From assembly GCF_001534665.1 (NCBI RefSeq), contig NZ_CP013920.1, positions 434,001 to 498,000 on the forward strand: a stretch of 64,000 nucleotides of DNA, read 5' to 3'. Made by a program: the position numbers and the translations under genes. Origin of the DNA: Candidatus Arsenophonus lipoptenae (GTDB lineage Bacteria; Pseudomonadota; Gammaproteobacteria; Enterobacterales; Enterobacteriaceae). Below are positions 10,129 through 20,099 of the stretch, one piece after another. How positions within the stretch are numbered: position 1 is the stretch's first letter; every line of letters begins with the position of its first letter. The notes under the pieces were generated by a model. That model was given only the letters and a program-made list of their open reading frames with translations, was not told the origin of the DNA and did not search any database.

Positions 10129-11175
10129 ATGAACTATAATCATCATAATAAATTAAAAAAATATCATACGTTTAGTCTTAATGTTATAGCAAGAGCAGTA
10201 TATTCAATTTATTCAGTTAATGAATTGATTATGTTATGTAAAAATGCTAGACTGAATAAGTGTTCTGTTTTATTATTAGGTGAAGGTAGTAATGTTATAT
10301 TCGTTAATAATTTTGATGGTCTAGTTATTTTAAATCGTATTACGTCATTAAATATAACTGAATCATCAATAGAATGGTATATTCATGTAGGTTCAGGAAA
10401 TAATTGGCATAAATTAGTTAAAAAACTTATAAAAAATGGCATCTATGGATTAGAAAATATGGCTTTCATTCCAGGATCTGTGGGAGCAGCCCCTATACAA
10501 AATATTGGTGCTTATGGAATGGAATTTAAAGATGTATGTAATTACGTTGATATAATTAATTTAATTAATGGTAAACAATATCGTCTAAATTCTCATGAGT
10601 GTGAATTTGGTTATCGAGATAGTGTATTTAAACATAAATATCGTGAAAATTTTGCTATTGTCTCAGTTGGCTTAAAACTAAAAAAATTATGGAAACCAAT
10701 ATTAACATACTCTAATTTAACATCTTTAATTTTTACACATACAAAAATAACTGCAAAAACTATCTTTAATTTTATTTGTAAAATTAGAAAAAGTAAATTA
10801 CCTGATCCTTATTTGGTAGGTAATGCTGGTAGTTTTTTCAAAAATCCTGTTATTTCAAGCAAATATGCAAGTAAAATAAATTTACTGTATCCTTTATGTC
10901 CTAAATATCCTCAAATTAATGGTGACGTGAAACTATCTGCAGGATGGTTAATTGAACAATGTAATTTAAAAGGTTACCAATATGGTGGTGCGGCTATACA
11001 CAACAACCATGCATTGGTGTTAATTAATAAAAATAATGCTACTGGAAAAGATGTTATAAATTTAGCTCGTTATATTAAAAAAAAAGTTATAGAGAAATTT
11101 GATATCAAATTAGAACCAGAAGTACGTTTTATTGGTAAATATGGTGAAATAAATGCTAAGGATGCAATTTCATGA
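10129..11175 (+). CDS. murB: UDP-N-acetylenolpyruvoylglucosamine reductase
   Basis: FAD/NADPH enzyme that reduces UDP-GlcNAc-enolpyruvate to UDP-MurNAc in peptidoglycan synthesis. It has 348 residues (E. coli 342, type I MurB). The FAD-binding part has LLGEGSNVIF and GLENMAFIPGSVGAAPIQNIGAYG. The GYRDSVFK tyrosine/arginine loop, the GNAGSFFKNPV segment with the catalytic serine, and the terminal LEPEVRFIG glutamate are all present. The ATG has no obvious Shine-Dalgarno and sits 20 bp after a 24-bp tandem duplication. Its stop overlaps the birA start by 4 bp (ATGA), so the two are translationally coupled as in E. coli. Confidence 0.96.
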   Translation: MNYNHHNKLKKYHTFSLNVIARAVYSIYSVNELIMLCKNARLNKCSVLLLGEGSNVIFVNNFDGLVILNRITSLNITESSIEWYIHVGSGNNWHKLVKKLIKNGIYGLENMAFIPGSVGAAPIQNIGAYGMEFKDVCNYVDIINLINGKQYRLNSHECEFGYRDSVFKHKYRENFAIVSVGLKLKKLWKPILTYSNLTSLIFTHTKITAKTIFNFICKIRKSKLPDPYLVGNAGSFFKNPVISSKYASKINLLYPLCPKYPQINGDVKLSAGWLIEQCNLKGYQYGGAAIHNNHALVLINKNNATGKDVINLARYIKKKVIEKFDIKLEPEVRFIGKYGEINAKDAIS

Positions 11176-12143
11176 GCGATATAACTATCTTATTAAAATT
11201 TATTAAAATACTATCAGATGGTAATATACACTCAAGTAATGAGTTGTGTGAAGTACTTGGCATAAAGCATTATCATATTAATAAAGGCATTAATGTATTA
11301 TTTAATTGGGGTATTGATATTAATAATATCATGGGAAGCGGTTATCAGCTTACGAAAAAAATCAATTTATTAGATTATAAAATAATTCATGATTTAGTTA
11401 AACAGGGTAACCAGGGAAATATTTTTTTAAAACCTATTATTAATTCTACTAATCAATATTTACTTGAAAGAATTAAAAAATTACGTTCTGGTGATGTTTG
11501 TATTGCAGAATATCAAACTGCTGGTAGAGGTAGATTTGGTAAATATTGGATTTCTCCATTTGGTTGTAATCTTTACCTATCATTATACTGGTATTTAAAT
11601 CATGGGTTTAATGCAACTAAGGGATTAAGTTTAGTTGCTAGCATTGTAATTGCTGAAACCCTTAATAAATTATGTCAAAATAGCATAAAAGTTAAATGGC
11701 CTAATGATATTTATCTTAATGGGAGAAAACTTGCTGGCATTTTAATTGAAATAAAAGGTCAAGTTAGTAATAAGATTCATATTGTTATTGGTATTGGTAT
11801 TAATATTTCTATGAATTATCATTATAAAGAAAATATTGATCAAGATTGGATTAATTTTGAACAAACTGGTATTCAATTAGAAAGGAATTTAATTGCTGGG
11901 CAAATTATTTTAGCATTACGTCGTGAATTAGTGCAATTTGAGAAATATGGTCTTTCACCTTTTATTAATAGATGGATGATTTTAGATATATTTTTGCACA
12001 AAAAAGTAAAATTAAATATTGGTAATCATTTTGAAATAGGTATAGAAAAAGGTATTAATCAAGATGGTGCTATTTTATTAGAGCAACATGGAAAAATTAT
12101 TTCTTACTTTGGTGATAATATTTCATTACGAAAATATATTTAA
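11172..12143 (+). CDS. birA: Biotin-protein ligase / biotin operon repressor BirA
   Basis: Activates biotin as biotinyl-AMP and attaches it to acetyl-CoA carboxylase carrier protein; in enterobacteria it also represses the bio operon. It has 323 residues (E. coli 321). The N-terminal winged helix (about 1-60: LLKFIKILSDGNIHSSNELCEVLGI) is kept, so DNA binding remains possible. The ligase core has AGRGRFGKYWISPFGCNLYLS with the glycine-rich biotinyl-AMP loop, KWPNDI with the catalytic lysine, KLAGILIE, and GIGINI. Many reduced symbionts keep only the ligase part; here the SH3-like C-terminal domain also looks complete. Confidence 0.95.
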   Translation: MSDITILLKFIKILSDGNIHSSNELCEVLGIKHYHINKGINVLFNWGIDINNIMGSGYQLTKKINLLDYKIIHDLVKQGNQGNIFLKPIINSTNQYLLERIKKLRSGDVCIAEYQTAGRGRFGKYWISPFGCNLYLSLYWYLNHGFNATKGLSLVASIVIAETLNKLCQNSIKVKWPNDIYLNGRKLAGILIEIKGQVSNKIHIVIGIGINISMNYHYKENIDQDWINFEQTGIQLERNLIAGQIILALRRELVQFEKYGLSPFINRWMILDIFLHKKVKLNIGNHFEIGIEKGINQDGAILLEQHGKIISYFGDNISLRKYI

Positions 12144-12182
12144 AATATTTAAATTAATAATTATATATTAATTAATACAGAA

Positions 12183-13136
12183 TTATTTTCTTAATTGAAT
12201 TTGTGTAATTGAATGATTATAACCCTTAGTTATTATTAAATTAGCTCTTTTTTTTGTTGGTATTATATTTTCTTCTAAATTTATTTTATTAATTTTATTC
12301 CATATTTTTTGAGCTATTTTAATGATTTTTTTTTGATTTAATTGAGAATAATGATAAAAATAAGCATGTGGATTAGATAATGCACTACGACAAAATTTTA
12401 AAAATCTATTAATATACCACTTTTTTAATAAATTTTTAGGAGCATCAACATAAATAGAAAAATCAATAAAATCAGATATAAAAAAATGATTATTAGAATT
12501 TTGATAATCAATACCATTTTGTAATATATTTAAACCTTCTAATATAAGAATGTCAGGTTGGATAATTATCCTTTTTTTATTTGGAATAATATCATAAGTA
12601 ATATGTGAATACACTGGAGCAGTTACTTTTTTAACTCCTGATTTTATGTCAGAAATGAATTTCTCTAAACTATACATGTCATAAGATTGAGGAAATCCTT
12701 TTTTTTGCATTAATTTGCGTTCATTTAAAATTTGGTTTGAATATAAAAAACCATCTGTTGTAATAATTTCCACTTTGCGATGTTTTGACAAATTACTTAG
12801 TAAAATTTTTAATAAACTAGCTGTTGTACTTTTGCCTACCGCAACACCACCAGTAATACCTATAACATAAGGTATTTTGATGTTATTAGTGCCTAAAAAT
12901 TGTTCTAGAACTATTTGTCTACTTAAATTTGCATTAACATAAAAATTTATCAATTTTGAAATAGGAATATAAATTTTATTTATTTCATTTATTGATATTT
13001 CATCATCAATTTTTTTGAATTTTGATATATCTTTATTTCTTATTAGCTCTAATGGAATAGACTTACTTAAGTATTTCCAACGTTTACGAGTGAATTTTAA
13101 ATAAGGGGTTATTGTAATTTTTTTTAATTTTTTCAT
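12183..13136 (-). CDS. coaA: Pantothenate kinase (type I)
   Basis: Phosphorylates pantothenate, the first step of coenzyme A synthesis; the symbiont needs pantothenate from its host or its own pathway. It has 317 residues (E. coli 316). The P-loop GITGGVAVGKSTTA starts near residue 97, followed by TTDGFLYSNQ, KKGFPQSYDMYSL, APVYSHITYD and DILILEGLN, all family landmarks. It converges on birA with a 39-bp gap, the E. coli arrangement murB-birA><coaA-tRNA cluster. Confidence 0.96.
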   Translation of the reverse strand: MKKLKKITITPYLKFTRKRWKYLSKSIPLELIRNKDISKFKKIDDEISINEINKIYIPISKLINFYVNANLSRQIVLEQFLGTNNIKIPYVIGITGGVAVGKSTTASLLKILLSNLSKHRKVEIITTDGFLYSNQILNERKLMQKKGFPQSYDMYSLEKFISDIKSGVKKVTAPVYSHITYDIIPNKKRIIIQPDILILEGLNILQNGIDYQNSNNHFFISDFIDFSIYVDAPKNLLKKWYINRFLKFCRSALSNPHAYFYHYSQLNQKKIIKIAQKIWNKINKINLEENIIPTKKRANLIITKGYNHSITQIQLRK

Positions 13137-13282
13137 TAGTCAAATATTTAAAGTGTATTTTACTTTTGTAAGCATTTTTATTAAAATAAATTTAGATATA
13201 TAAATTAATATTGAAAAATAAATTTGAATTTTAAAAAAATTTATTTTTAAATTTAAATATTTAGTCATACTAATATTTAAAG

Positions 13283-13311
13283 TTGAGATTTTTTTTAATA
13301 TATATTATACT
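13283..13311 (+). promoter_or_regulatory. Probable sigma-70 promoter of the tRNA cluster
   Basis: TTGAGA at 13283-13288 and TATACT at 13306-13311 are separated by exactly 17 bp and lie about 95 bp upstream of the first tRNA. It is one of the better consensus matches in a region where AT-rich -10 boxes occur by chance. Confidence 0.55.
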
Positions 13312-13407
13312 AAAATAAAAAATGTGGAGATTAGTATTTTATAAATAAAAATAAATAATTTTATTATAAAAATATTTTATAATAAGTAAAATACTTGAAT
13401 ATTTGAT

Positions 13408-13483
<76 letters not shown>

Positions 13484-13499
13484 CATAAAACAAATAAAA

Positions 13500-13581
13500 G
13501 GTGGGATTCCCGAGTGGTTAAAGGGAGCAGACTGTAAATCTGACGTCATTGACTTCGAAGGTTCGAATCCTTCTCCCACCA
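13500..13581 (+). tRNA. tRNA-Tyr (anticodon GTA), CCA not encoded
   Basis: Class II tRNA with a long variable arm: acceptor GGTGGGA/TCCCACC, anticodon loop CTGTAAA, T-loop TTCGAAT. The discriminator A is followed by TTA, so the CCA of E. coli tyrU has been lost and must be added by tRNA nucleotidyltransferase. Confidence 0.96.
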
Positions 13582-13610
13582 TTAAAATTATAAACTTAAA
13601 TTTAATATTC

Positions 13611-13685
13611 GCGGGTGTAGTATAATGGTCATTACCTCAGCCTTCCAAGTTGATGATACGGGTTCGATTCCCGTCTCCCGCTCCA
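13611..13685 (+). tRNA. tRNA-Gly (anticodon TCC)
   Basis: A 75-nt cloverleaf like E. coli glyT, anticodon loop CTTCCAA, T-loop TTCGATT, encoded CCA. The acceptor stem GCGGGTG/CTCCCGC contains one T-T mismatch. Confidence 0.96.
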
Positions 13686-13697
13686 AAAAAAATTCTT

Positions 13698-13774
13698 GCT
13701 GATATAGCTCAGACGGTAGAGCACACCCTTGGTATGGGTGGGGTCGGTAAGTTCGAATCTTCCTATCAGCACCA
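13698..13774 (+). tRNA. tRNA-Thr (anticodon GGT)
   Basis: Acceptor GCTGATA/TATCAGC, anticodon arm CACCC-TTGGTAT-GGGTG, T-loop TTCGAAT, encoded CCA. At 77 nt it is one base longer than E. coli thrT, and its T-stem (GTAAG/CTTCC) has a mismatch, so the variable loop/T-arm has drifted. In E. coli tufB follows directly; here it does not. Confidence 0.95.
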
Positions 13775-14493
13775 GTTAGTATACTAAATAATACTATTAA
13801 TTTTTATTCTCTTAGTTTTCAAAAAATAAATAGATATATTTTTTAAATAGATATTATACTATAAAATATCAGATATTAAAGATATAATATCGATGTGATT
13901 ATTTCGACATTTTAGTTTTAAATTATAAGATTTTATTAATAATTAAAAAAATATTGTTTTGTTTATTTAAATAAATTATTAATGTTTTTATTAAATTACT
14001 TATTTCAATGTTTTCAGAAAATAATTTAGATTATTAGTTTTAATTAAAAATAGATAATTAATATACAACAATATTTTATATTATTTAAAAATAACAGAAT
14101 ATTAAAAAATATATAAAATATAGTGACTTTCTATTTTATATAAGTATACTAATTACTTGAAGTATTTAATTCAACTATATAATAGTTAAGCATATAATAG
14201 TTTTATTTTTGTAAATAATAAAGTCTGTACATTTAAATAATAATTAAATCAAGTGGTATTTTTATGTTGTATATTATACTTAATATATAGTAAATTACTG
14301 TTATTTTAAATCTAGTAAAATTATGATAAATTTTGCTTAAAAAAAACAATAATTTAAATATGAAGTCACTAATAATATTGTGTTATTATATAATAATGTT
14401 ATAAATAAAGATAAAGATGTTATAAAGATGTTAATTTTAATATCATTTAAGTATAAATAGAAATCATATAAATTTAATTTAAAGAAGGAAATT
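13775..14493. other. Spacer between tRNA cluster and hha; tufB absent
   Basis: About 720 bp of A/T-rich DNA. Neither tufB (expected after the tRNAs) nor tomB (expected beside hha) leaves a recognisable trace. No RNA gene or clear terminator is seen. Confidence 0.4.
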
Positions 14494-14697
14494 ATGACTA
14501 AAATTGATTATTTAATGCGCTTAAGAAAATGTACTACTATAGAAACATTAGAGCGTGTGATTGAAAAAAATAAATATGAATTATCTGAAGAAGAGCTTGA
14601 ATTGTTTTATTCTGCTGCTGACCATAGACTAGCAGAACTTACAATGAATAAGTTATACGATAAAATTCCTTCATCAGTTTGGAAGTATGTTCGCTAA
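14494..14697 (+). CDS. hha: Hha-family nucleoid modulator
   Basis: A small protein that binds H-NS/StpA and tunes silencing of AT-rich genes. Its 67 residues match E. coli Hha (72) from KTDYLMRL to the end with few changes: DYLMRLRKC, then [15 protein letters not shown] and [19 protein letters not shown]. The five extra N-terminal residues of E. coli are absent. It has the best ribosome site in this region (AAGAAGGA, 4 bp before ATG). Its partner gene tomB is missing. The very high conservation in such AT-drifted DNA implies active selection. Whether H-NS is encoded elsewhere cannot be seen from here. Confidence 0.95.
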   Translation: MTKIDYLMRLRKCTTIETLERVIEKNKYELSEEELELFYSAADHRLAELTMNKLYDKIPSSVWKYVR

Positions 14698-14873
14698 TAT
14701 GTTCGCTAATCAAATATTTATACTAGCTATATCCAGCTTAGTAACTCCCGGCAAACTTAAGATCAAAGATCTTGCAAAAAATAACTGAAATAAAAAAGAT
14801 AGTAGTTTAATAATTCATTTTATTTTTCAGATAAAATATAATCCATCCATATAAAGAAAGTAAAGAAAGAAAA
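14698..14873. other. Spacer between hha and ffs
   Basis: About 175 bp. It is slightly richer in GC just after hha (GTAACTCCCGGCAAAC at about 14741-14756), but no gene is recognisable. The last part is the downstream flank of the 4.5S RNA gene. Confidence 0.3.
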
Positions 14874-14986
14874 GGAGTTCTGCCAACAATATCATTTTAT
14901 ATATTAATTTCTTGTTATGGCTGCTTCTTTCCAAACCTGACCTGTTAACAAAAAATGATATAATATAAAAAAGCTTACAGAACTCC
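14874..14986 (-). ncRNA. ffs: 4.5S RNA (signal recognition particle RNA)
   Basis: About 113 nt, against 114 in E. coli. The minus strand carries the SRP core: ACAGGTCAGG, a GGAA tetraloop, and AAGCAGCC, which is the Ffh M-domain binding site. The ends GGAGTTCTG and CAGAACTCC pair perfectly to close the hairpin. Around the tetraloop the E. coli C-C/G-G pairs have become T-T/A-G, still pairable (U-A and U-G). Its protein partner Ffh is encoded at 38682-40037. Confidence 0.95.
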
Positions 14987-15011
14987 GTTATAAAATTTTC
15001 TGTCAAGTGAT

Positions 15012-15041
15012 ATTATATTACAATTATATGATTAATATCAA
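15012..15041 (-). promoter_or_regulatory. Probable promoter of ffs
   Basis: On the minus strand TTGATA (15036-15041) and a perfect TATAAT (15012-15017) are 18 bp apart. Initiation would fall some 20 nt upstream of the mature 4.5S end, in line with the short 5' leader trimmed by RNase P in E. coli. Confidence 0.5.
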
Positions 15042-15384
15042 CAATTATTTATATTTCATTTCATACTATAAATATAATAAAATATTTATAGTATTATTAT
15101 ATTGCTTATATATGTTTTGTTTACCTATTATATTAAATAGTTATTTAAATTAATTAAATACAAATTTTACTTATTATAAGTAACTTTGAAAAGAATGAAT
15201 ATTCTATACATAAAATACAATTAAATAATAATAATTATTATAGCATTATTCATCATATGTATGATGTACAATTATTAATTATTTTAAATATATTGATAGC
15301 AATAAAATTATTTTATAATTAAAAAATATTAACGACTAATAATTTATTAAATATTTTTGATAAAATTTTTACTTTATTTTCACT
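15042..15384. other. Spacer between ffs and ppiD
   Basis: About 340 bp of A/T-rich DNA between the ffs promoter and the end of ppiD. No remnant of a gene is recognised. Confidence 0.35.
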
Positions 15385-17271
15385 TTATGTTATATATTCA
15401 TTAAATGTGCCTAATTTTATTTTTGCTCTATTACGTAATTGTAATATTAATGATTCCATCATAACATTACCTAAAATAGCTTTATAACGTTGAGAAAAAT
15501 TTTTTAATTCTTCTTCTGTTAATTGTTCTTCGATAATTTTTACCAATTGTACAATAACTAGATTATTTTTGTTATCTTTAACACTAATATAAGTAGGTAT
15601 ATTATTTTTAGGTATTTCCATTTTAAAAATTAATTTAACTAGTGAGTTATTTTCAAAACGATTAATGATTTTACTATCACTAAAATAAACGCTTAATTTT
15701 TTTAAATCATCTTCCCCTTTTCCTTTTTTTAATAAATTAATTAATTTATTGCCATCATTTTCCATTTCACTTTTAGCTTTATTAAGTGTAATTAAATTAA
15801 TTATTGATTTTCTGACATCATCAAATTTTTGTATTACTTGTGGTTTATAATTTTGTACCTGAATAGCAATCATACAATTATTATTTATATTAATAATATG
15901 TGGAGGAATATTTTTTGTATTATTTATTTCTAATAAATTGTCTTCAAAAATAATATTAGAAATTTTCTTAAATTTTATTTCTTCAGGCATAGTATATTTA
16001 CTAAACCAATTAGTTTTTATTGATTTAATGCCAGTAATATTTTCAATCTCTGTAAGAGATGTGTTTGTATTCATTACAATATTATTTATAGTTTTTTGTA
16101 GCGAATAAAACTTATTAATAGCTTTTTCATTTTTTATAATATTAAAAATTTCATTTTTAATATTTTTAAGTGGTCTTATTACTTCATCCCTAATTTCATC
16201 TAAGCGAAATATAATATAGTGTGTATTATATTTTATTACTTCTGAAAATTGTCCTTTTTTTGTTAATTTAGCATTAATAATTTCATTTGGTGTTGTTGCT
16301 TCATCCATCCATCCTATAGCCCCATTATTTAATGCACTAAATTTATCAGTAGATTTTTCATTAGCTAATTTTTTAAAATCTGCTCCAGAAATTAATAATT
16401 GCAAAATAGAATTTGCTTCTTTTTTTGTTGCTAATTGAATCATACTATAATGTTTTTGGGACGGTTGAATAAAATTCGTTATATGTTCTTCATAATATTT
16501 TTTTATTTCTTCATCTAAAATAACTATATTATTACGCTGAGAATCAATATCAAGTTTAATATAACTAACCTTTACCTGTTTTGGTGATAAAAAATCATTT
16601 TGATGCTTATTATAATAATCTTGTAGTTCTTTATTTTTAATAATTTGTTTAGATTTATAATTATCAATTAATAAAGTTGCGGTTTTTATTTGACGTTTTT
16701 GTACTACTAATTTAGTATAGAATTTAACTTCTTCTGGTAAAACAAATTCATCGTTTATATATATATTATAAATTTGTTGATTCATTAAATTTTGTTTTAT
16801 TTCTTTAGCAAAATTATTTGCTTTAATATTATATTTATATAAAATAGCACGATATTTTTCATTGTCAAATTTTCCATTAGTATGGAAAATTTCCATATTA
16901 TAAATATCTTTTTTTATTTGATTATCACTAGCAGTTAAACCTAATTTGCTGGAATATTGATTTAGTAATGTTTTTATAATTAAACGCTCTAAAGTTTTAT
17001 TTTTTAATATCTTTATATTATCATTATAATTATTACTGTCATCTGAATAAGTATCCATTAGTTCTTTTAATGCTATTTTTTCTTTTTGAAAAGCTTGTTG
17101 TAATTGAAGTTGACTAATTACAGTTCCATTTACTATTGCAGCTTGATTATTTGAATTATTAATTAAATAGCCACTAATATTTTGAAATATAAAAGTAAAA
17201 ATAATAATTATTATTAATGTTTTAAATAAATAACTATTTGTTATTCTTCGTAATTGTTCTATCATAAACAC
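15385..17271 (-). CDS. ppiD: Periplasmic chaperone PpiD (parvulin-like, membrane anchored)
   Basis: An inner-membrane-anchored periplasmic folding factor associated with the Sec translocon. It has 628 residues (E. coli 623). A single N-terminal membrane segment (about 16-38, LFKTLIIIIIFTFIFQNISG) is followed by a SurA_N-like chaperone region and a parvulin domain at about 265-365 (HYSMIQLATK to HYIIFRLDEI). I keep the GTG at 17269-17271 because AGGAG lies 8 bp upstream; the in-frame ATG two codons later (17265) is the alternative and fits the E. coli N-terminus. The sequence has diverged strongly and is very rich in Lys/Asn/Ile. hupB, its E. coli neighbour, is absent. Confidence 0.9.
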   Translation of the reverse strand: MFMIEQLRRITNSYLFKTLIIIIIFTFIFQNISGYLINNSNNQAAIVNGTVISQLQLQQAFQKEKIALKELMDTYSDDSNNYNDNIKILKNKTLERLIIKTLLNQYSSKLGLTASDNQIKKDIYNMEIFHTNGKFDNEKYRAILYKYNIKANNFAKEIKQNLMNQQIYNIYINDEFVLPEEVKFYTKLVVQKRQIKTATLLIDNYKSKQIIKNKELQDYYNKHQNDFLSPKQVKVSYIKLDIDSQRNNIVILDEEIKKYYEEHITNFIQPSQKHYSMIQLATKKEANSILQLLISGADFKKLANEKSTDKFSALNNGAIGWMDEATTPNEIINAKLTKKGQFSEVIKYNTHYIIFRLDEIRDEVIRPLKNIKNEIFNIIKNEKAINKFYSLQKTINNIVMNTNTSLTEIENITGIKSIKTNWFSKYTMPEEIKFKKISNIIFEDNLLEINNTKNIPPHIININNNCMIAIQVQNYKPQVIQKFDDVRKSIINLITLNKAKSEMENDGNKLINLLKKGKGEDDLKKLSVYFSDSKIINRFENNSLVKLIFKMEIPKNNIPTYISVKDNKNNLVIVQLVKIIEEQLTEEELKNFSQRYKAILGNVMMESLILQLRNRAKIKLGTFNEYIT

Positions 17272-17424
17272 ATTAGATGCTCCTATTATTTAGTCAGAAT
17301 GACTGACTCATATAAAAATAAAAATATATGAATAATATTTATTAATTATTTATTCTAAAGCTAATTTAATTTTATTTCTAAATTTTATTTCTAATTTTAT
17401 AAAATTTATTTTTAAAAAATATTT

Positions 17425-18813
17425 TTATTTGTAACGCCATATAGTACCATATGGCGTATCTTCTAGTGAAATTCCCATTTCATTTAATTTATTACGTACT
17501 GAATCAGCTTGTGACCATGATTTAATTTTCCTTAAATCATTACGTTGTTTAATTAATTCTTTTATTTTATCTTCAATATTGCTAGTAACATCTGATTTTC
17601 TTCTAAAGAATTCTTCTGGATCTTGAGTTAATAATCCTAATATATTAGCTAATTGGCGTAATTCTGTGGCAAATTTATTTGCCATTAATTTATCATTAGC
17701 TTTTAATTTATTAATTTCTTTTGCTAAATCAAATAATACTGAATAAGCTTCTGGTATATTAAAATCATCATTCATAGCTATTATAAAACGCCACTTAAAT
17801 ATATTATCACTATATTTAATATTATTATTAATATCAGTATTTCTTAAAGTTATATAGAGTCTTTCAAGTGCTTTGCGTGATTGTCTTAAATTTTCTTTAG
17901 TGACATTTATCGGGCTACGGTAATGTCCTGATAATAAAAAATAACGTATTGTTTCAGCATCATAATGTACTAAAAGATCACGGATTGTAATAAAATTATT
18001 TAATGATTTTGACATTTTTTCTTTACCAACCATGACCATTCCTGTATGTATCCAATAATTTACATATTTTTCATTATGAGCACATGTTGATTGTGCTATT
18101 TCATTTTCATGATGAGGAAAAATTAAATCTATTCCACCACCATGAATATCAAAATGGTTACCTAGTTGTTTATTATTCATAGCTGAGCATTCAATATGCC
18201 ATCCTGGACGTCCATCTCCCCATGGAGAGGCCCAACTTGGTTCATTTGGTTTAGACATTTTCCACAATACAAAATCTAATGGATTATTTTTTTTTTTAGA
18301 AAATTTAATATTTGTTTGAGATTGTAAATATTCGATTTTTTGACCAGATAGTGATCCATAGTTAGAGTAACTTTTAATAGAAAACATTACATCACCATTA
18401 TGTGCAATATAAGCATGTCCTCTTATAAGTAGCTGATTAATCAATGTAATCATTTCTTTAATATGGTGTGTAGCTCTTGGTTCAAAATCTGGTCGAAGAA
18501 TATTGAGTGTATCAAAATCTTGATACATTTTTATTAACATTCTTGATACTAAAGAATTATATGGTTCTTTGTTTTTTAAGGCTCGATTAATAATTTTATC
18601 ATCTATATCAGTAATATTGCGTACATATGTTAAATCATAACCTAGGTATCGTAAGTAACGGTTGATTACATCAAAAAAAACAAAAGTTCTTCCATGACCT
18701 ATATGACATAAATCATAAACAGTAACACCACATACATACATATCAATTTTTCCTGGTTTAATTGATTGAAATATTTCTTTTTTATTATTTATTGTATTAA
18801 AAATTTGTAACAT
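17425..18813 (-). CDS. cysS: Cysteinyl-tRNA synthetase
   Basis: Charges tRNA-Cys. It has 462 residues (E. coli 461). The zinc and signature elements are all present: [10 protein letters not shown] with the zinc cysteine, CHIGHGR (the HIGH motif), [29 protein letters not shown], the HHENEIAQ zinc ligands, and [10 protein letters not shown] (the KMSKS loop). The C-terminal anticodon-binding tail ends with the conserved [13 protein letters not shown]. It is divergent from lpxH; ppiB, which sits between them in E. coli, has disappeared. Confidence 0.97.
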   Translation of the reverse strand: MLQIFNTINNKKEIFQSIKPGKIDMYVCGVTVYDLCHIGHGRTFVFFDVINRYLRYLGYDLTYVRNITDIDDKIINRALKNKEPYNSLVSRMLIKMYQDFDTLNILRPDFEPRATHHIKEMITLINQLLIRGHAYIAHNGDVMFSIKSYSNYGSLSGQKIEYLQSQTNIKFSKKKNNPLDFVLWKMSKPNEPSWASPWGDGRPGWHIECSAMNNKQLGNHFDIHGGGIDLIFPHHENEIAQSTCAHNEKYVNYWIHTGMVMVGKEKMSKSLNNFITIRDLLVHYDAETIRYFLLSGHYRSPINVTKENLRQSRKALERLYITLRNTDINNNIKYSDNIFKWRFIIAMNDDFNIPEAYSVLFDLAKEINKLKANDKLMANKFATELRQLANILGLLTQDPEEFFRRKSDVTSNIEDKIKELIKQRNDLRKIKSWSQADSVRNKLNEMGISLEDTPYGTIWRYK

Positions 18814-19184
18814 TGTGATTTTCCATTATTAGTAATATATATTTAATTATTTTTTTATTTTAAATTAATATAAAATAGAAATTCTCTATTTATAAATAAA
18901 TTAGTAAATTAAAAATTTACAAAAAATTATTTATTATAATTATAAATTAATAAATATATATTGTATTATTAATTTTAATGTATTTTATTATTTTAAATTT
19001 AAATAATATAAATATATTATATCTATTTTTAATAAATTAAATTATCTATATAATAGACAAGTTTTTATAAATTTAATTAAATTATTTAATTGAAAATTTA
19101 AATATCTAATTTAAATTAGATATAAAAAATTATATCTTTACAATTATTTAATTTTTTTGGTAAAAAGGTGTATTAATATTAAGA
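18814..19184. other. Divergent spacer between cysS and lpxH
   Basis: A 371-bp A/T-only stretch where E. coli has ppiB. No ppiB fragment is recognisable. It must carry promoters for both genes. Confidence 0.4.
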
Positions 19185-19904
19185 ATGATTTTATTTATTG
19201 CTGATGTACATTTAAATAAAAAGAAACCAGATGTTATTCATGGTTTTTTGCGTTTTTTGCGAGAACAAGCGATTAAAGCTGATTCTTTATATATTTTAGG
19301 TGATTTTTTTGATTATTGGATTGGTGATGATGATTCAAATTTATTATATCTATTAATAGCAAAAGAACTAAAAAAATTAAAATTTAAAGGTATTTTTTGT
19401 TATTTTATACCAGGTAATCATGATTTTTTATTAAATAAAAAATTTGCTAATAATAGTGGTATGTTGTTATTACCAACAGAACAAGTTTTAACATTATATT
19501 CTTATAATATTCTTATTTTACATGGCGATGTACTTTGTACTGATGATGTTTCATATCAACGCTATCGAAAAAGAGTATATAACCATTGGTTACAACAATT
19601 ATTTTTAGCTCTTCCATTATCAATTCGTTATTTTATTTTAAAAAAAATACGTGAAAAGAGTCAATATAATAACAGTATTAAATCATTAAATATCACTGAT
19701 GTTAATAAACAAACAGTAATTGAAACATTTACAAAATATCAAGTTGATTGGATAATCCACGGTCACACACATAGACCGGCAATTCATAAAATAAATATTA
19801 ATGGTAAAATATTACATAGAGCAGTATTAGGTGCATGGCATAAAAATGGTTCAGTTATAAAAATTACATCTAAATCTATAGAGCTATTTGATTTTTATTT
19901 TTAG
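19185..19904 (+). CDS. lpxH: UDP-2,3-diacylglucosamine hydrolase
   Basis: Peripheral membrane phosphoesterase that cleaves UDP-2,3-diacylglucosamine to lipid X and UMP in lipid A synthesis. It has 239 residues (E. coli 240). The metallophosphoesterase motifs are DVHL (7-10), GDFFDYWIGDD (39-49), GNHD (77-80), HGD (about 114) and HGHTHRP near residue 194. The LpxH-specific features DVLCTDD, SLNITDVN and VLGAWH are present. The family has GNRD; here the Arg (Arg80 in E. coli) is His79, which makes the motif look like that of generic phosphatases. The start follows AAGGTG at long spacing. Neighbour context (cysS) supports LpxH. Confidence 0.93.
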   Translation: MILFIADVHLNKKKPDVIHGFLRFLREQAIKADSLYILGDFFDYWIGDDDSNLLYLLIAKELKKLKFKGIFCYFIPGNHDFLLNKKFANNSGMLLLPTEQVLTLYSYNILILHGDVLCTDDVSYQRYRKRVYNHWLQQLFLALPLSIRYFILKKIREKSQYNNSIKSLNITDVNKQTVIETFTKYQVDWIIHGHTHRPAIHKININGKILHRAVLGAWHKNGSVIKITSKSIELFDFYF

Positions 19905-20099
19905 TTATGTTTTATATATTTCTATTAAAACAGAAGATATAAAATTATTTGATAAATAGGATAAAATAATGATTGATTGTATTAATAATTGAAAATTATT
20001 TATAATATAATAGATATTATTTTAAACTTAATTAGATTGACTATTAATTAGATTAACTATATTAATAGTTATATTTAATTATTTTTGTAATATTATTCA

